15,229 bases of DNA from IH12 sp041987265. Its GTDB lineage: Bacteria; Pseudomonadota; Alphaproteobacteria; Caulobacterales; Hyphomonadaceae. The notes beneath the pieces are model-generated. The model saw only the letters and a program-made list of their open reading frames with translations. It did not search any database and was not told the DNA's origin. A program made the translations under genes and the position numbers. This document shows positions 1 through 7,814 of the stretch, piece after piece; position 1 is the stretch's first letter; each line of letters opens with the position of its first letter. The stretch covers positions 1-15,229 of the forward strand of contig JBHIWT010000073.1 of NCBI GenBank assembly GCA_041987265.1. Direction: 5' to 3'.

Positions 1-113
1 CTGACCATGGGACGGCGTATGAGGCGGCGCGGGCCGGGAGTGTGCGGTGCGATGCGCTGGTGGCGGCGATCCGGCTGGCGGACGAGATGGCGCGGGCGCG
101 GGCGGGCGCATGA
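1..113 (+). CDS. pdxA: 4-hydroxythreonine-4-phosphate dehydrogenase, C-terminal end (partial)
   Basis: Only the last 36 codons are in the window, read from base 3 to the TGA at 111-113. The visible peptide starts with DHGTAY, the conserved PdxA signature whose histidine helps bind the active-site metal, and closes with an Ala-rich helix (ALVAAIRLADEMA) typical of the family end. PdxA oxidises and decarboxylates 4-phosphohydroxy-threonine in the DXP-dependent route to pyridoxal phosphate. The stop overlaps the start of rsmA (ATGA), so the two are translationally coupled; pdxA next to rsmA is a very common proteobacterial order. Identity rests on a short motif plus context, and both agree. Confidence 0.85.
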   Translation, partial: DHGTAYEAARAGSVRCDALVAAIRLADEMARARAGA

Positions 114-934
114 GTACGCCGCTGACGCCCGGGGCGGCGAAGAAGTCGCTGGGGCAGCACTTCCTTTTCGATCCGGATATTCTCAAGCGCGCGGCGCTGG
201 CGGCGGGGCCGGTTGAAGGGCGGTGCGTGATCGAGGTGGGGCCGGGTCCGGGCGGGCTGACGCGGGCCTTGCTGGAGAACGGCGCGGCGCGCGTGATTGC
301 GATCGAGCGGGATGACCGGTTCGCAGAGGCGCTGAAGCTGTGGCCGGAAGCGCGGGACGGGCGGCTGCAGATTGTAGCTGGCGATGCGCTGGAGATGGAT
401 TACGCGGCGCTGGTGCGTGATGCCGGGTGCGACGGGCCAGCAATGATCGTGGCCAACCTGCCCTACAATGTCGGCACGCCGTTGCTGGTAAACTGGCTAA
501 AGGCGGGTGAGTGGCGCGGAGAAATGGCGCTGATGTTCCAGCTGGAAGTGGCGCAGCGGATCTGCGCGCAGCCGGGCGAGAAGCATTACGGGCGGCTGGC
601 CGTGCTGACGCAGGCGGCGATGCGGGCGCGGCTGGCGTTTCGGGTGCCAGCGGGGGCGTTCCGGCCGCCGCCGAAGGTGGAGTCCGGCGTGGTGGCGTTG
701 ACGCCGTTGGGGGCTGGTGAAGCGTTTGACGATCTGGGGGCGATCGAGACGGTTGCGGCGGCCGCGTTCGGGCAGCGACGCAAGATGCTGCGTGCGAGCC
801 TGAAGCAGCTGGAGACGGTTGGGAAGCCGAAAGCGCTGGACTTGCTGGAGACGGCTGGCGTTGCGCCGGAGCGGCGGCCGGAGACGCTGTCGCAGGAGGA
901 GTTCCGCGCACTGGCGCGGGCGTGGCGGGGGTAG
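110..934 (+). CDS. rsmA: 16S rRNA (adenine1518-N6/adenine1519-N6)-dimethyltransferase
   Basis: This is KsgA/RsmA, which dimethylates two adjacent adenines in the helix 45 loop of 16S rRNA during late 30S assembly, using S-adenosylmethionine. The 274-residue product matches the family length (E. coli has 273). Visible motifs are SLGQHFLFD near residue 13, the SAM-binding loop IEVGPGPGGLT (41-51), the acidic IERD (65-68), the catalytic NLPYN (116-120), the FRPPPKVES block (184-192) and the FGQRRKMLR block (220-228). A reading frame extends further upstream, but the ATG at 110 gives the conserved N-terminus (MSTPLTPGAAKKSLGQH) and overlaps the pdxA stop by ATGA. There is no clear Shine-Dalgarno sequence, which fits coupling to pdxA. 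Loss of this enzyme classically gives kasugamycin resistance. Confidence 0.97.
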   Translation: MSTPLTPGAAKKSLGQHFLFDPDILKRAALAAGPVEGRCVIEVGPGPGGLTRALLENGAARVIAIERDDRFAEALKLWPEARDGRLQIVAGDALEMDYAALVRDAGCDGPAMIVANLPYNVGTPLLVNWLKAGEWRGEMALMFQLEVAQRICAQPGEKHYGRLAVLTQAAMRARLAFRVPAGAFRPPPKVESGVVALTPLGAGEAFDDLGAIETVAAAAFGQRRKMLRASLKQLETVGKPKALDLLETAGVAPERRPETLSQEEFRALARAWRG

Positions 935-940
935 CGCCCG

Positions 941-1050
941 GTCAGCCCCTCCGGCTCTTCGGGTCAGCTCCCCTTTTGCGAGAGAGAGAAGTTGGGTCAG
1001 CGCTTGTGGCCGGATCCCGGATCGGCGCGGCTTTGCCGCTTGTCCGGAAT
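941..1050. repeat. Decayed dispersed-repeat-like block with imperfect hairpin
   Basis: This lies in the 191-bp gap between rsmA and the paiB-like gene. Two near-direct copies of a short unit (GTCAGCCCCTCC at 941 and GTCAGCTCCCCT at 963) flank a GGCTCTTCGGG core. They are followed by an imperfect palindrome at 1014-1050, with arms ATCCCGGATCGGCGCGGC and GCCGCTTGTCCGGAAT around a TTT loop. From memory, both pieces resemble short intergenic repeats that recur in many alphaproteobacterial genomes, the second being the CCCGGATCGGCGC...GCCGCTTGTCCGG type. Only one copy is present in this window, so the repeat status is inferred from sequence type. The arms carry mismatches, suggesting decay. Confidence 0.4.
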
Positions 1051-1125
1051 TACGAGGGTGCATGTTTCAAAGGAATTCGTTGGTGTAGTGATGGCCTGAC
1101 TTGCACATGGACCGGGTTGAACGAA

Positions 1126-1758
1126 ATGTATCTGCCGCCGGCTTTCAAGGAGACGCGGACGGAGGCGTTGTACGCAGCGATCCGGGACTATCCGCTCGGG
1201 ACGCTGGTGACGCAGGGCGCGTCGGGGCTGGAAGCCAATCTGATTCCGTTCATTCTGGTCGAGGCCGATGGCGGCGCGATCCTTCGCGCGCATCTGGCGC
1301 GGGGGAATCCGCAACTGGATGACCTGCGCGCGGGCGGCGAAGCGCTGGCGGTGTTCCATGGTCCGCAGGCCTATGTGTCGCCGTCGTGGTATCCGGCCAA
1401 GCGCGAGCACGGGAAAGTCGTGCCGACGTGGAATTATGTTGTGGTGTCGGCGTGGGGGCGGCCGCGTGTGACCGGCGATGCGGACTGGCTGCGCGCGCAG
1501 ATTGATGCGCTGACCGAGCAGCAGGAAGGCGGGCGGGACGAGCCGTGGGCAGTCGACGATGCGCCGGGGGAATTTGTGGCGGCTCAGTTACGCGGAATTG
1601 TGGGCGTTGAAATTCCCGTCGACCGGATCGAGGGCAAGTGGAAGGCGAGCCAGAACCATCCTGAAGCCAACCGGCGCGGCGTTGTGGAGGGGCTGGTGCG
1701 GGACGATCCGGCGTCGGCGATGGCGCAGGTGATGCGGCGGTTGGGTGAGGAACCCTGA
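1126..1758 (+). CDS. PaiB-family FMN-binding protein (putative transcriptional regulator)
   Basis: The 210-residue product matches the PaiB/FMN-binding split-barrel family in length and motifs. YLPPAFKE opens the protein, ANLIPF lies near residue 37, HLARGNPQ near 56, the hallmark HGPQAYVSPSWYP at 78-90, VVPTWNY at 98-104, and the closing KASQNHPEANRRGVVEGL at 173-190. The founding member, Bacillus subtilis PaiB, was described as a negative regulator of sporulation and protease genes; most homologues have no known target, and FMN or heme handling is also possible. The frame stays open upstream to 922, but that part is repeat-like and unconserved, so the ATG at 1126 is chosen. It stands alone and converges on gmk with only 9 bp between stops. 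In related genomes rsmA often sits directly beside gmk, so this gene may be an insertion. Confidence 0.88.
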   Translation: MYLPPAFKETRTEALYAAIRDYPLGTLVTQGASGLEANLIPFILVEADGGAILRAHLARGNPQLDDLRAGGEALAVFHGPQAYVSPSWYPAKREHGKVVPTWNYVVVSAWGRPRVTGDADWLRAQIDALTEQQEGGRDEPWAVDDAPGEFVAAQLRGIVGVEIPVDRIEGKWKASQNHPEANRRGVVEGLVRDDPASAMAQVMRRLGEEP

Positions 1759-1767
1759 GCCCGGCGG

Positions 1768-2424
1768 CTAGCCCTTGTCATCCATATGTTTACTGGCGTC
1801 GTCGAGGAGGTTGTCGACGAGTTCGCCGAGGGCCGCGCGGGTGCGTTTGGTGCGCTCGGTCATGAGGATGGCGCGGAGTTCGGCGAAGGCGGTGTCGAGA
1901 TTGTCGTTGACGATGGCGTAGTCGTATTCGCCCCAGCGCAGGATGTCCTGACCGGCGCCGGCGAGGCGCCTGGAGAGGGTCGCCGGGTCGGTGCCCGGGC
2001 GGTTTTCGAGGCGGGATTTCAGGAGCGCGATCGAGGGCGGCAGGATGAAGACGGAAACAACATCGCCGGGGCGCTTGGACTTGAGTTTGCGGGCGCCCTG
2101 CCAGTCGACGTCGAAGACGACGTCCGTACCCTGAACGAGCTTGGCTTCGACTTCCTTGCGGGGGGTGCCGTAATAATTCTCGAACACCTTGGCCCATTCA
2201 ATGAAATCGTCACGGTCGATCATCGTCTTGAATTCGTCGACGGTCTTGAAATCGTAGTCGACGCCATCGGTTTCGCCGGTGCGGATCGGGCGGGTGGTGG
2301 ATGAAACCGAGAGCGAGACGCCGGGAACTTCGGAGATCAGGCGGCGGCAGAGCGTGGTCTTCCCTGCCCCTGACGGGCTGGAAACCACAAACATGACGCC
2401 TCGGCGTGGGCGGCTATTCGACAT
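1768..2424 (-). CDS. gmk: Guanylate kinase
   Basis: Gmk phosphorylates GMP to GDP with ATP, an essential step in guanine nucleotide and (p)ppGpp supply in the cytosol. The 218-residue protein carries the P-loop SSPSGAGKTT (15-24) directly after a short beta strand, the GMP-binding SSTTRPIRTGE (41-51), the DYDF segment and FENYYGTP (81-88). Family length is about 205-220. The ATG at 2422-2424 lies inside the end of yicC, overlapping it by 11 bp, with an AGGTG ribosome binding site six bases upstream. A second ATG at codon 11 could also serve as start. It is the last gene of the fabD-to-gmk operon. No terminator hairpin is visible in the 9-bp gap to the convergent neighbour. Confidence 0.97.
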   Translation of the reverse strand: MSNSRPRRGVMFVVSSPSGAGKTTLCRRLISEVPGVSLSVSSTTRPIRTGETDGVDYDFKTVDEFKTMIDRDDFIEWAKVFENYYGTPRKEVEAKLVQGTDVVFDVDWQGARKLKSKRPGDVVSVFILPPSIALLKSRLENRPGTDPATLSRRLAGAGQDILRWGEYDYAIVNDNLDTAFAELRAILMTERTKRTRAALGELVDNLLDDASKHMDDKG

Positions 2425-3286
2425 TCTGCACCTGCTCGCGGAACTGATCGATGAGGGACTTTAGCGCGAGCCCCGTATTCGTCAGCTCCAGACTGGCGGA
2501 TTTTGAACACAGAGTGTTTGTCTCCCGGTTAAGCTCCTGACAGAGAAAGTCGAGCTTGCGGCCGGCTGGCGTCTCGTTGGCGAGGATCTGGGCGCCGCTT
2601 TCGACGTGGGCGTCGAGGCGATCGAGCTCTTCGCGGACATCGGCCTTGTTGGCCAGCAGGACCACTTCCTGAGCGAGTTTTTCCGGTTCAACGGCCTCGC
2701 CAGTATCGATTTCGCGGATTCGGGCCTCGAGGCGTTCGCGGATGAGCGCAGGCTGGCCGGCGGCGATGGAGCGGGCTGCGGCGGCGTGTGTGGTGATGTC
2801 GGCGAGGATGCCGGTGAGCAGCGCGTTGAGGGACTGGCCTTCGGCGTTGCGAGACGCTGCGAGCTGGTTCAGCGCTTCATCGAGGCCCGCGAGGATGGGC
2901 GCGGAGACGCTTTCGTTGAGATCGACGCCGCGACGGCGCGTGTCGAGCACGGCTGGCGACAGCATCAGCTGGGCCATGGCGGACGCATCGGCGGCATGAC
3001 CGGCGGCGATGCGCAGGCGGCGGGACAGCGCGTTGAGTTCGCGGGCGTTGATACGCGCGCCTGCGTCAGAGGCGTCAGCGTCGATGCGGAGCTGGAGCTG
3101 GAAGTTGCCGCGATTGAACCGGGCCTTGAGGCGCTTTCGGGCCTCGAACTCGACGGGTTCAAAACCGGGCGGGCACGAAACGCGACCATCGACGCTCTTG
3201 CCGTTAACGGAGCGGACTTCCCATTGCCAGCTTCCCCAGCTTTCGGCGCCCTGGGCGCGGCCGAAGCCGGTCATTCCACTGATCAT
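2414..3286 (-). CDS. yicC: YicC/YloC family endoribonuclease
   Basis: The 290-residue protein has the two hallmark ends of the YicC/YloC family: MISGMTGFGRA at the N-terminus, and NTLCSKSASLELTN plus LIDQFREQVQNVE at the C-terminus. The region between is alpha-helical and charged, as usual. YicC of E. coli has been characterised as an endoribonuclease that takes part in small-RNA turnover; for this protein the activity is inferred by homology. The ATG at 3284-3286 gives the conserved start; an internal ATG at codon 5 is an alternative. It starts 12 bp after the mltG stop and overlaps gmk by 11 bp, so all three are likely on one mRNA. yicC next to gmk is a widely conserved pair. Confidence 0.95.
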   Translation of the reverse strand: MISGMTGFGRAQGAESWGSWQWEVRSVNGKSVDGRVSCPPGFEPVEFEARKRLKARFNRGNFQLQLRIDADASDAGARINARELNALSRRLRIAAGHAADASAMAQLMLSPAVLDTRRRGVDLNESVSAPILAGLDEALNQLAASRNAEGQSLNALLTGILADITTHAAAARSIAAGQPALIRERLEARIREIDTGEAVEPEKLAQEVVLLANKADVREELDRLDAHVESGAQILANETPAGRKLDFLCQELNRETNTLCSKSASLELTNTGLALKSLIDQFREQVQNVE

Positions 3287-3298
3287 GAGGTCGCTCCG

Positions 3299-4354
3299 CT
3301 ATTGGCCTGCGACGGCTTCGCGCCGCGTGGCTTCGATCTGACGCCAGCGTGCGACATTGCGCAGGTGTTCTGAGTATGTAGCGGCAAAGGCGTGGCCGCC
3401 GGAACCGTCTGCGACAAAGAAGACGTCGTTTGTGACCGGAGGGTTGAGCACGGCCTCGATCGAGTCGCGCCCGGGATTGCAGATCGGCGTCGGGGGAAGA
3501 CCGTCGATCTGGTAGGTGTTGTAGTCGGTGCGGCGATCGATTTCCGAACGGCGCAGGCCGCGCCCGAGCGGAACGCCCTGGGTCAGGCCGTAGATGATGG
3601 TCGGGTCGCTTTCCAGGCGCATGCTGCGGCGCAGGCGGTTGACGAAGACGGCGGCGACCTGCGGGCGCTCTTCGGCGATGCCGGTTTCCTTCTCAACCAC
3701 CGAGGCGAGGATCAGCGCCTCTTCCGGGGTGTCGAACGGGAGACCGTCCTGGCGATTAGGCCACAGCTCTTCCATCAGATCGCGCTGGGCGCGGATCATG
3801 CGGGCGATGACTTCCTCGCGCGTGTCGCCGCGATGGACCATGTAGGTGTCCGGCAGGAGGACGCCCTCAGCTGGCGTGACTTCCGGCGGATCGCCTTCGA
3901 GCACTTCGGACTGGGCGACCAGATTGACGATCATCGCGCTGGTCAGGCCTTCGGGCACGGTGATCGGGTAAAGGATGGAGCGGCCTTCAACGAGGAGGTC
4001 GATGATCTGTTTGAGCGAGGCGCCGGAGGGAATGGCGTATTCGCCTGCTTTCAGGTTGCCGTCGTTTTCGGTGAGGCGCACCGCGATGCGGAAACTGGTT
4101 GGCGATTTAATTGCGCCGGCAGTTTCGAGCGTGTTCGCGATCTGGATGGTTCCGGCGCCGCTGCCGATCATGACGATGCGATCCTGTCCGTCGGCGGATT
4201 GCGGACCGGCGGCGGTGTAGGCGGACTGAGCGTAGAACCAGCCGCCGATCGCTGCGGCGGCGGCGAGCGCGATGAGCGCCAGAAGCGCAATGACCAATGG
4301 GTGAGCGAAGCCCGCCGTTGAAGCGCGCGGCGGTTCGTTTGAATTGGCTGTCAC
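3299..4354 (-). CDS. mltG: Endolytic murein transglycosylase MltG (YceG)
   Basis: MltG cleaves nascent glycan strands in the periplasm and sets their length, acting close to the peptidoglycan polymerases. The 351-residue protein has a short cytoplasmic tail, one membrane anchor at about 19-42 (a run of Leu/Ala ending in GGWFY), a LysM-like region, and the YceG domain with the catalytic glutamate in ASVVEKET (Glu221). Further family blocks are RLESDPTIIYGL (246-257) and YNTYQIDGLPPTPICNPG (278-295). The start is GTG at 4352-4354, one base after the fabF TGA, which implies translational coupling. The order fabF-mltG is common in proteobacteria, where mltG often also precedes tmk; here it precedes yicC-gmk. 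Confidence 0.95.
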   Translation of the reverse strand: MTANSNEPPRASTAGFAHPLVIALLALIALAAAAAIGGWFYAQSAYTAAGPQSADGQDRIVMIGSGAGTIQIANTLETAGAIKSPTSFRIAVRLTENDGNLKAGEYAIPSGASLKQIIDLLVEGRSILYPITVPEGLTSAMIVNLVAQSEVLEGDPPEVTPAEGVLLPDTYMVHRGDTREEVIARMIRAQRDLMEELWPNRQDGLPFDTPEEALILASVVEKETGIAEERPQVAAVFVNRLRRSMRLESDPTIIYGLTQGVPLGRGLRRSEIDRRTDYNTYQIDGLPPTPICNPGRDSIEAVLNPPVTNDVFFVADGSGGHAFAATYSEHLRNVARWRQIEATRREAVAGQ

Positions 4355-4355
4355 G

Positions 4356-5639
4356 TCAGTCGACCTGTTTCAGCACCAGAGCGGCGTTCGTGCCCCCGAA
4401 GCCGAAAGAGTTGGAAAGCGCCGCGCGGATCGGTTTCTTCACCGCCTTGTGGGGCGTGAGATCGAGCGGGGTTTCGAAACTGGGATTGTCGAGATTGAGC
4501 GTTGGCGGGACGACGCCGTCGCGAATTGCGAGCGCGCAGAAGGCCGCCTCGACCGCGCCGGCGGCGCCAAGGAGGTGGCCGATGGCGGACTTGGTGGACG
4601 ACAGCGACTTGCCGGCGACGTCGTTACCGAGGACGCGTTCGACGGCGTGAGCTTCGGTTTCGTCGCCTGCAGGCGTCGAGGTGCCGTGCGTGTTGATGTA
4701 GTCGATTTCAGACGGCATCAGGCCGGAGCGCTCAAGCGCCATGCGCATTGCGCGTTCACCGCCATCGCCAGTTTCATCCGGGGCGGTAACGTGGAAGCCG
4801 TCGCCGGACAGACCGTAACCGACGACTTCCGCGTAGATCTTCGCGCCGCGCGCCTTGGCGTGCTCGTACTCTTCCAGAACGAAAATGCCGGACCCCTCGC
4901 CCATGACGAAGCCGTCGCGATCGGTGTCGTAGGGCCGCGAGGCTTTTTCCGGCGTTTCGTTGAAGCCGGTCGACATGGCGCGGCAGGCAATGAAGCCGGC
5001 ATAGCCGATGCGGCAGATCGAGGCTTCGGCGCCGCCAGCGACCATGACGTCGGCGTCGCCAAGCTGCACCAGCCGGGCGGCGTCGCCGATGGCGTGCGCG
5101 CCGGTGGCGCATGCGGTGACGACCGCGTGGTTGGGGCCCTTGAGGCCGTGGCGGATCGAGATCTGGCCGGAGGCGAGATTGATCAGTGCCGAGGGAATAA
5201 AGAACGGGCTGACCTTGCGCGGTCCCTGCTCGTGCAGGAGGACGGCGGTGTCGGCGATGGTTGAGAGACCGCCAATGCCGGCGCCGACCATGACGCCGGT
5301 GCGGATTCGGTCTTCACGTTCCTGGGGATGCCAGTCGGCGTCGTCGAGCGCTTCGTCGGCGGCCGCCATGGCGTAGAGAATGAATTCGTCGACGCGGCGA
5401 CGTTCCTTCGGCGACATGACCTTGTCGGGATCGAAGGCTCCGGGATCGTCGGCTGAGCCGCCGCCGCGCCCGGTGTTCCACGGCACCTGCCCGCCGATCT
5501 TGCAGGACAGGTCCGAGGTGTCGAACGTATCGACTTTACCGATGCCGGATTTCCCGGCGATCAGGCGTTCCCACGATGCTTCCCGGCCATTGGCCAGGGG
5601 CGTGACAAGCCCGATGCCGGTAATGACGACGCGGCGCAT
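4356..5639 (-). CDS. fabF: Beta-ketoacyl-ACP synthase II
   Basis: FabF performs the chain-elongating Claisen condensation of malonyl-ACP with acyl-ACP in type II fatty acid synthesis. The 427-residue protein shows the Cys-His-His triad of the KAS I/II class: Cys177 in VTACATGAHAIG, His318 in NTHGTSTPAGD and His355 in KSAIGHLLGAAG. The SFGFGGTNAALV block (411-422) closes the fold. Residues 56-70 form a Gly/Asp-rich insertion (RGGGSADDPG) that makes it slightly longer than E. coli FabF. The ATG at 5637-5639 gives the standard MRRVVITGIGLVTPL start. It follows acpP with a 31-bp gap and runs into mltG with a 1-bp gap. Confidence 0.97.
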   Translation of the reverse strand: MRRVVITGIGLVTPLANGREASWERLIAGKSGIGKVDTFDTSDLSCKIGGQVPWNTGRGGGSADDPGAFDPDKVMSPKERRRVDEFILYAMAAADEALDDADWHPQEREDRIRTGVMVGAGIGGLSTIADTAVLLHEQGPRKVSPFFIPSALINLASGQISIRHGLKGPNHAVVTACATGAHAIGDAARLVQLGDADVMVAGGAEASICRIGYAGFIACRAMSTGFNETPEKASRPYDTDRDGFVMGEGSGIFVLEEYEHAKARGAKIYAEVVGYGLSGDGFHVTAPDETGDGGERAMRMALERSGLMPSEIDYINTHGTSTPAGDETEAHAVERVLGNDVAGKSLSSTKSAIGHLLGAAGAVEAAFCALAIRDGVVPPTLNLDNPSFETPLDLTPHKAVKKPIRAALSNSFGFGGTNAALVLKQVD

Positions 5640-5670
5640 CGCGTGCTCCTACGTCCGGGAACGTCTGGCC

Positions 5671-5904
5671 TCAGACGCGTTCCTGGATGAATTTCACTGC
5701 ATCGCCGACGGTGCCGATCTGCTCTTGCACGTCGTCGGGGATTTCGATGGCGAATTCTTCTTCAAACGCCATGACCAGTTCGACAAGGTCGAGCGAGTCC
5801 GCGCCCAGGTCCTCGATGAAGCTGGCTTTTTCGTCGACCTTGTCGGCATCGACTTCCAGCCGCTCGACGACGATTTTCTTCACGCGTTCGACGACGTCGG
5901 ACAT
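5671..5904 (-). CDS. acpP: Acyl carrier protein
   Basis: This is the small acidic carrier for growing acyl chains. The 77-residue product has the phosphopantetheine attachment motif GADSLDLVEL with Ser37 as the modified residue, and the usual four-helix sequence (MSDVVERVKKIVVERL at the start, FIQERV at the end). The frame is open five codons further to a GTG, but the ATG at 5902-5904 gives the canonical MSD start and has AAGGAA about six bases upstream, so it is preferred. AcpP is normally needed in great excess over the fab enzymes. The 112-bp gap before it, the longest inside this operon, leaves room for its own promoter. It is flanked by fabG and fabF as in most proteobacteria. Confidence 0.97.
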   Translation of the reverse strand: MSDVVERVKKIVVERLEVDADKVDEKASFIEDLGADSLDLVELVMAFEEEFAIEIPDDVQEQIGTVGDAVKFIQERV

Positions 5905-5993
5905 ATCCGTTCCTTCCACTCACCTGCCCTGCCAAATAGCGGCCCGGCAATTTTGTTGCGGCGCGGTAACACGACTGAATTTATTTGACCATA

Positions 5994-6010
5994 GGCGACG
6001 CTGCGTCGCC
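5994..6010 (-). promoter_or_regulatory. Small hairpin in the fabG-acpP gap
   Basis: A perfect 6-bp stem (GGCGAC at 5994-5999 and GTCGCC at 6005-6010, 5-base loop) lies seven bases beyond the fabG stop on the minus strand. It is followed, in the direction of transcription, by an AT-rich tract (about 5970-5990) but by no run of T, so it is not a normal intrinsic terminator. It could be an mRNA stability or processing element that helps acpP be expressed differently from fabG. No convincing -35/-10 pair was found in the gap. Confidence 0.3.
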
Positions 6011-6016
6011 CGGGCC

Positions 6017-6754
6017 TTAAATCATCGCCATGCCGCCATTCACATGCAGCGTCTGGCCGGTGACATAGGCCGATTCATCGCTGGCTAGATATGCGACTGC
6101 AGCGGCGATGTCGTCAATGGAGCCGAGACGACCTGTGGGTATCGACTTGAGAAGCGCTTCTTTCTGCGCATCCGGCAGGCCGTCGGTCATTGCGGTCTGG
6201 ATGAAGCCGGGGGCGACGCAATTGGCGGTAATCCCGCGAGAGGCGACTTCCTGGGCCAAAGCCTTGGTGAATCCGATCATTCCGGCTTTCGAGGCCGCGT
6301 AATTCGCCTGTCCGGGGTTTCCGGTAACGCCCACGACAGAGGTGATGCCGATGATGCGGCCGTGGCGGCGTTTCATCATCCCGCGCAAGCATGCCCGGGC
6401 GAGGCGAAAATAAGCGCCGAGATTCACGTTGAGGACCTGGTTCCAATCGTCGTCCTTCATGCGCATCAGGAGGCCGTCGCGCGTGAGACCGGCGTTGGAC
6501 ACGAGAATGTCGAGGCCGCCGAGGGCTTCTTCGGCGCGGCCGGCGAGTTCGGCTGATTCTGTTTCATCGGAGAGATTGCATGGCAGGATGACCGTGCCCT
6601 CACCGATCTCAGCGGCCGCTGCTTCGAGCGCTTCGACGCGGGTGCCGGAGATGGCGACGCGGGTGCCTTGCGATGCGAGCGTCTTGGCGATGGCGCCGCC
6701 GATACCGCCGGATGCGCCGGTGACGAGTGCGAGGCGTCCTTCGAGGCTGAACAT
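6017..6754 (-). CDS. fabG: 3-oxoacyl-ACP reductase
   Basis: FabG reduces 3-oxoacyl-ACP to 3-hydroxyacyl-ACP with NADPH in the fatty acid elongation cycle. The 245-residue short-chain dehydrogenase has the cofactor loop TGASGGIG (12-19), the NAG motif (87-89), and the catalytic Ser139, Tyr152 and Lys156 in SVVGVTGNPGQANYAASK. The C-terminal GQTLHVNGGMAMI is the usual FabG ending, which separates it from other short-chain dehydrogenases. It starts three bases after the fabD stop, with GGAG as ribosome binding site, so the two are co-transcribed and probably coupled. The context between fabD and acpP settles the assignment. Confidence 0.97.
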   Translation of the reverse strand: MFSLEGRLALVTGASGGIGGAIAKTLASQGTRVAISGTRVEALEAAAAEIGEGTVILPCNLSDETESAELAGRAEEALGGLDILVSNAGLTRDGLLMRMKDDDWNQVLNVNLGAYFRLARACLRGMMKRRHGRIIGITSVVGVTGNPGQANYAASKAGMIGFTKALAQEVASRGITANCVAPGFIQTAMTDGLPDAQKEALLKSIPTGRLGSIDDIAAAVAYLASDESAYVTGQTLHVNGGMAMI

Positions 6755-6757
6755 GTT

Positions 6758-7714
6758 TCAGGCTCCTTCGTTGAGGGAGGCGGCGTAGGCCTCGAGATCG
6801 GCAGGCGCGTTCAGGGCTGTGGTCTGCGCGCCGGAAACGATGCGCTTGATCATGCCGGAGAGCTGCTTGCCGGCGCCAGTTTCGACGTAGCGCCCGATCT
6901 TTCCATCGCCGCCCAGCCACTCAACGCTTTCGCGCCAGCGGACACGACCGGTGACCTGTTCAACGAGCAGGCGCGCGATCTCAGCCGGGTCGGTTACGGG
7001 CGATGCGGTGACGTTCGCGACGACCGGAACGCTGGGCGCCTTGATGGCGATTGCGGCAAGCGCTTCGCGCATGGCGTCGGCGGCTGGCTGCATGAGCGGT
7101 GAGTGGAAGGGCGCGGAAACGGCGAGCGGGATGGCGCGCACGCTCTTTTCCTTCGCTGCGGCGATGGCTGCGTCGACGCCGGCGGCGGTGCCGGAGATGA
7201 CGACGTTGCCGACGTTGTTGTCGTTGGCGACGACGACTGTGTCGGTCTTGGCGCCTTCAGCGGCGATTTCTTCCGCCGTGGCGAGATCGACCTTGCCGAT
7301 CAGGGCGGCCATGGCGCCCTGCCCGACCGGGACGGCGGCCTGCATCGCGTCGCCACGGATGCGCAGCAGCTTGGCGGCGTCGGTGATCGAGAGAGCGCCT
7401 GCGGCGGCAAGCGCCGAGTATTCGCCTAGCGAGTGGCCGGCGACGTAGGCGGCGTCTGCGATCTTCACGTTGAAATCGGCCTCGAGCGCGCGGACAGCGG
7501 CGAGCGAAACAGCCATCAGCGCCGGCTGGGCGTTGGCCGTGAGGGTGAGTTTGTCGTCGGGGCCGTTCCAGATGAGATCGGAAAGCTTTTCTCCAAGCGC
7601 CTCGTCGACTTCATCGAAGACGGCCTTCGCGGCGGGAAAGGCGTCGGCGAGTTCGCGGCCCATGCCGACCGACTGGGCGCCCTGCCCGGGGAAAATGTAG
7701 GCGATGCGTGGCAT
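6758..7714 (-). CDS. fabD: Malonyl-CoA:ACP transacylase
   Basis: FabD moves the malonyl group from CoA to the acyl carrier protein, supplying the elongation unit. The 318-residue protein shows the oxyanion-hole FPGQGAQSVGMG (8-19), the nucleophile elbow GHSLGEYSA with Ser95, the substrate-binding Arg120 in LRIRGDAMQ, and His204 in SAPFHSPLM; these match E. coli Gln11, Ser92, Arg117 and His201. An in-frame extension reaches 7771, but MPRIAYIFPGQG from the ATG at 7712-7714 is the conserved start and is preceded by AAAGG. It is the first gene of the fabD-fabG-acpP-fabF-mltG-yicC-gmk run on the minus strand. Confidence 0.97.
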   Translation of the reverse strand: MPRIAYIFPGQGAQSVGMGRELADAFPAAKAVFDEVDEALGEKLSDLIWNGPDDKLTLTANAQPALMAVSLAAVRALEADFNVKIADAAYVAGHSLGEYSALAAAGALSITDAAKLLRIRGDAMQAAVPVGQGAMAALIGKVDLATAEEIAAEGAKTDTVVVANDNNVGNVVISGTAAGVDAAIAAAKEKSVRAIPLAVSAPFHSPLMQPAADAMREALAAIAIKAPSVPVVANVTASPVTDPAEIARLLVEQVTGRVRWRESVEWLGGDGKIGRYVETGAGKQLSGMIKRIVSGAQTTALNAPADLEAYAASLNEGA

Positions 7715-7772
7715 GTGGGACCTTTTATTGCGTGGGGAGCGATGAATACGGAGGCTCGGGCGTGAGGGCAAG

Positions 7773-7802
7773 GTATCTGCTAGATGAGCCTGTCCGGACC
7801 AA
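7773..7802 (-). promoter_or_regulatory. Candidate promoter of the fab operon
   Basis: On the minus strand TTGGTC (7797-7802) and AGATAC (7773-7778) are separated by 18 bases and lie about 60 bases upstream of the fabD start, in the 100-bp gap between fabD and the hydrolase gene. The -35 matches four of six consensus bases; the -10 is weak. This is a pattern match only. A promoter here is expected because the hydrolase stop lies just upstream and the operon must start near here or further upstream. Confidence 0.3.
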
Positions 7803-7814
7803 CCGAGTGGGGAA

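Noticed and set aside
183..911. 242-codon minus-strand frame opposite rsmA.
   Set aside because: Pro/Ala/Ser-rich low-complexity translation, antisense to rsmA with intact motifs.
922..1125. N-terminal extension of the PaiB-like gene (extra 68 codons).
   Set aside because: It translates the repeat-like intergenic block, has no family similarity, and MYLPPAFKE at 1126 is the typical PaiB start.
2606..5264. Three long plus-strand frames (2606-3373, 3392-4321, 4344-5264) opposite yicC, mltG and fabF.
   Set aside because: Each mirrors a well-supported minus-strand gene, has a Gly/Val/Asp-biased composition and shows no motif; they are complement shadows.
7715..7771. Extension of fabD by 19 codons.
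   Set aside because: The added residues (Arg/Ser-rich) are not part of FabD, and the ATG at 7712-7714 has a good ribosome binding site.
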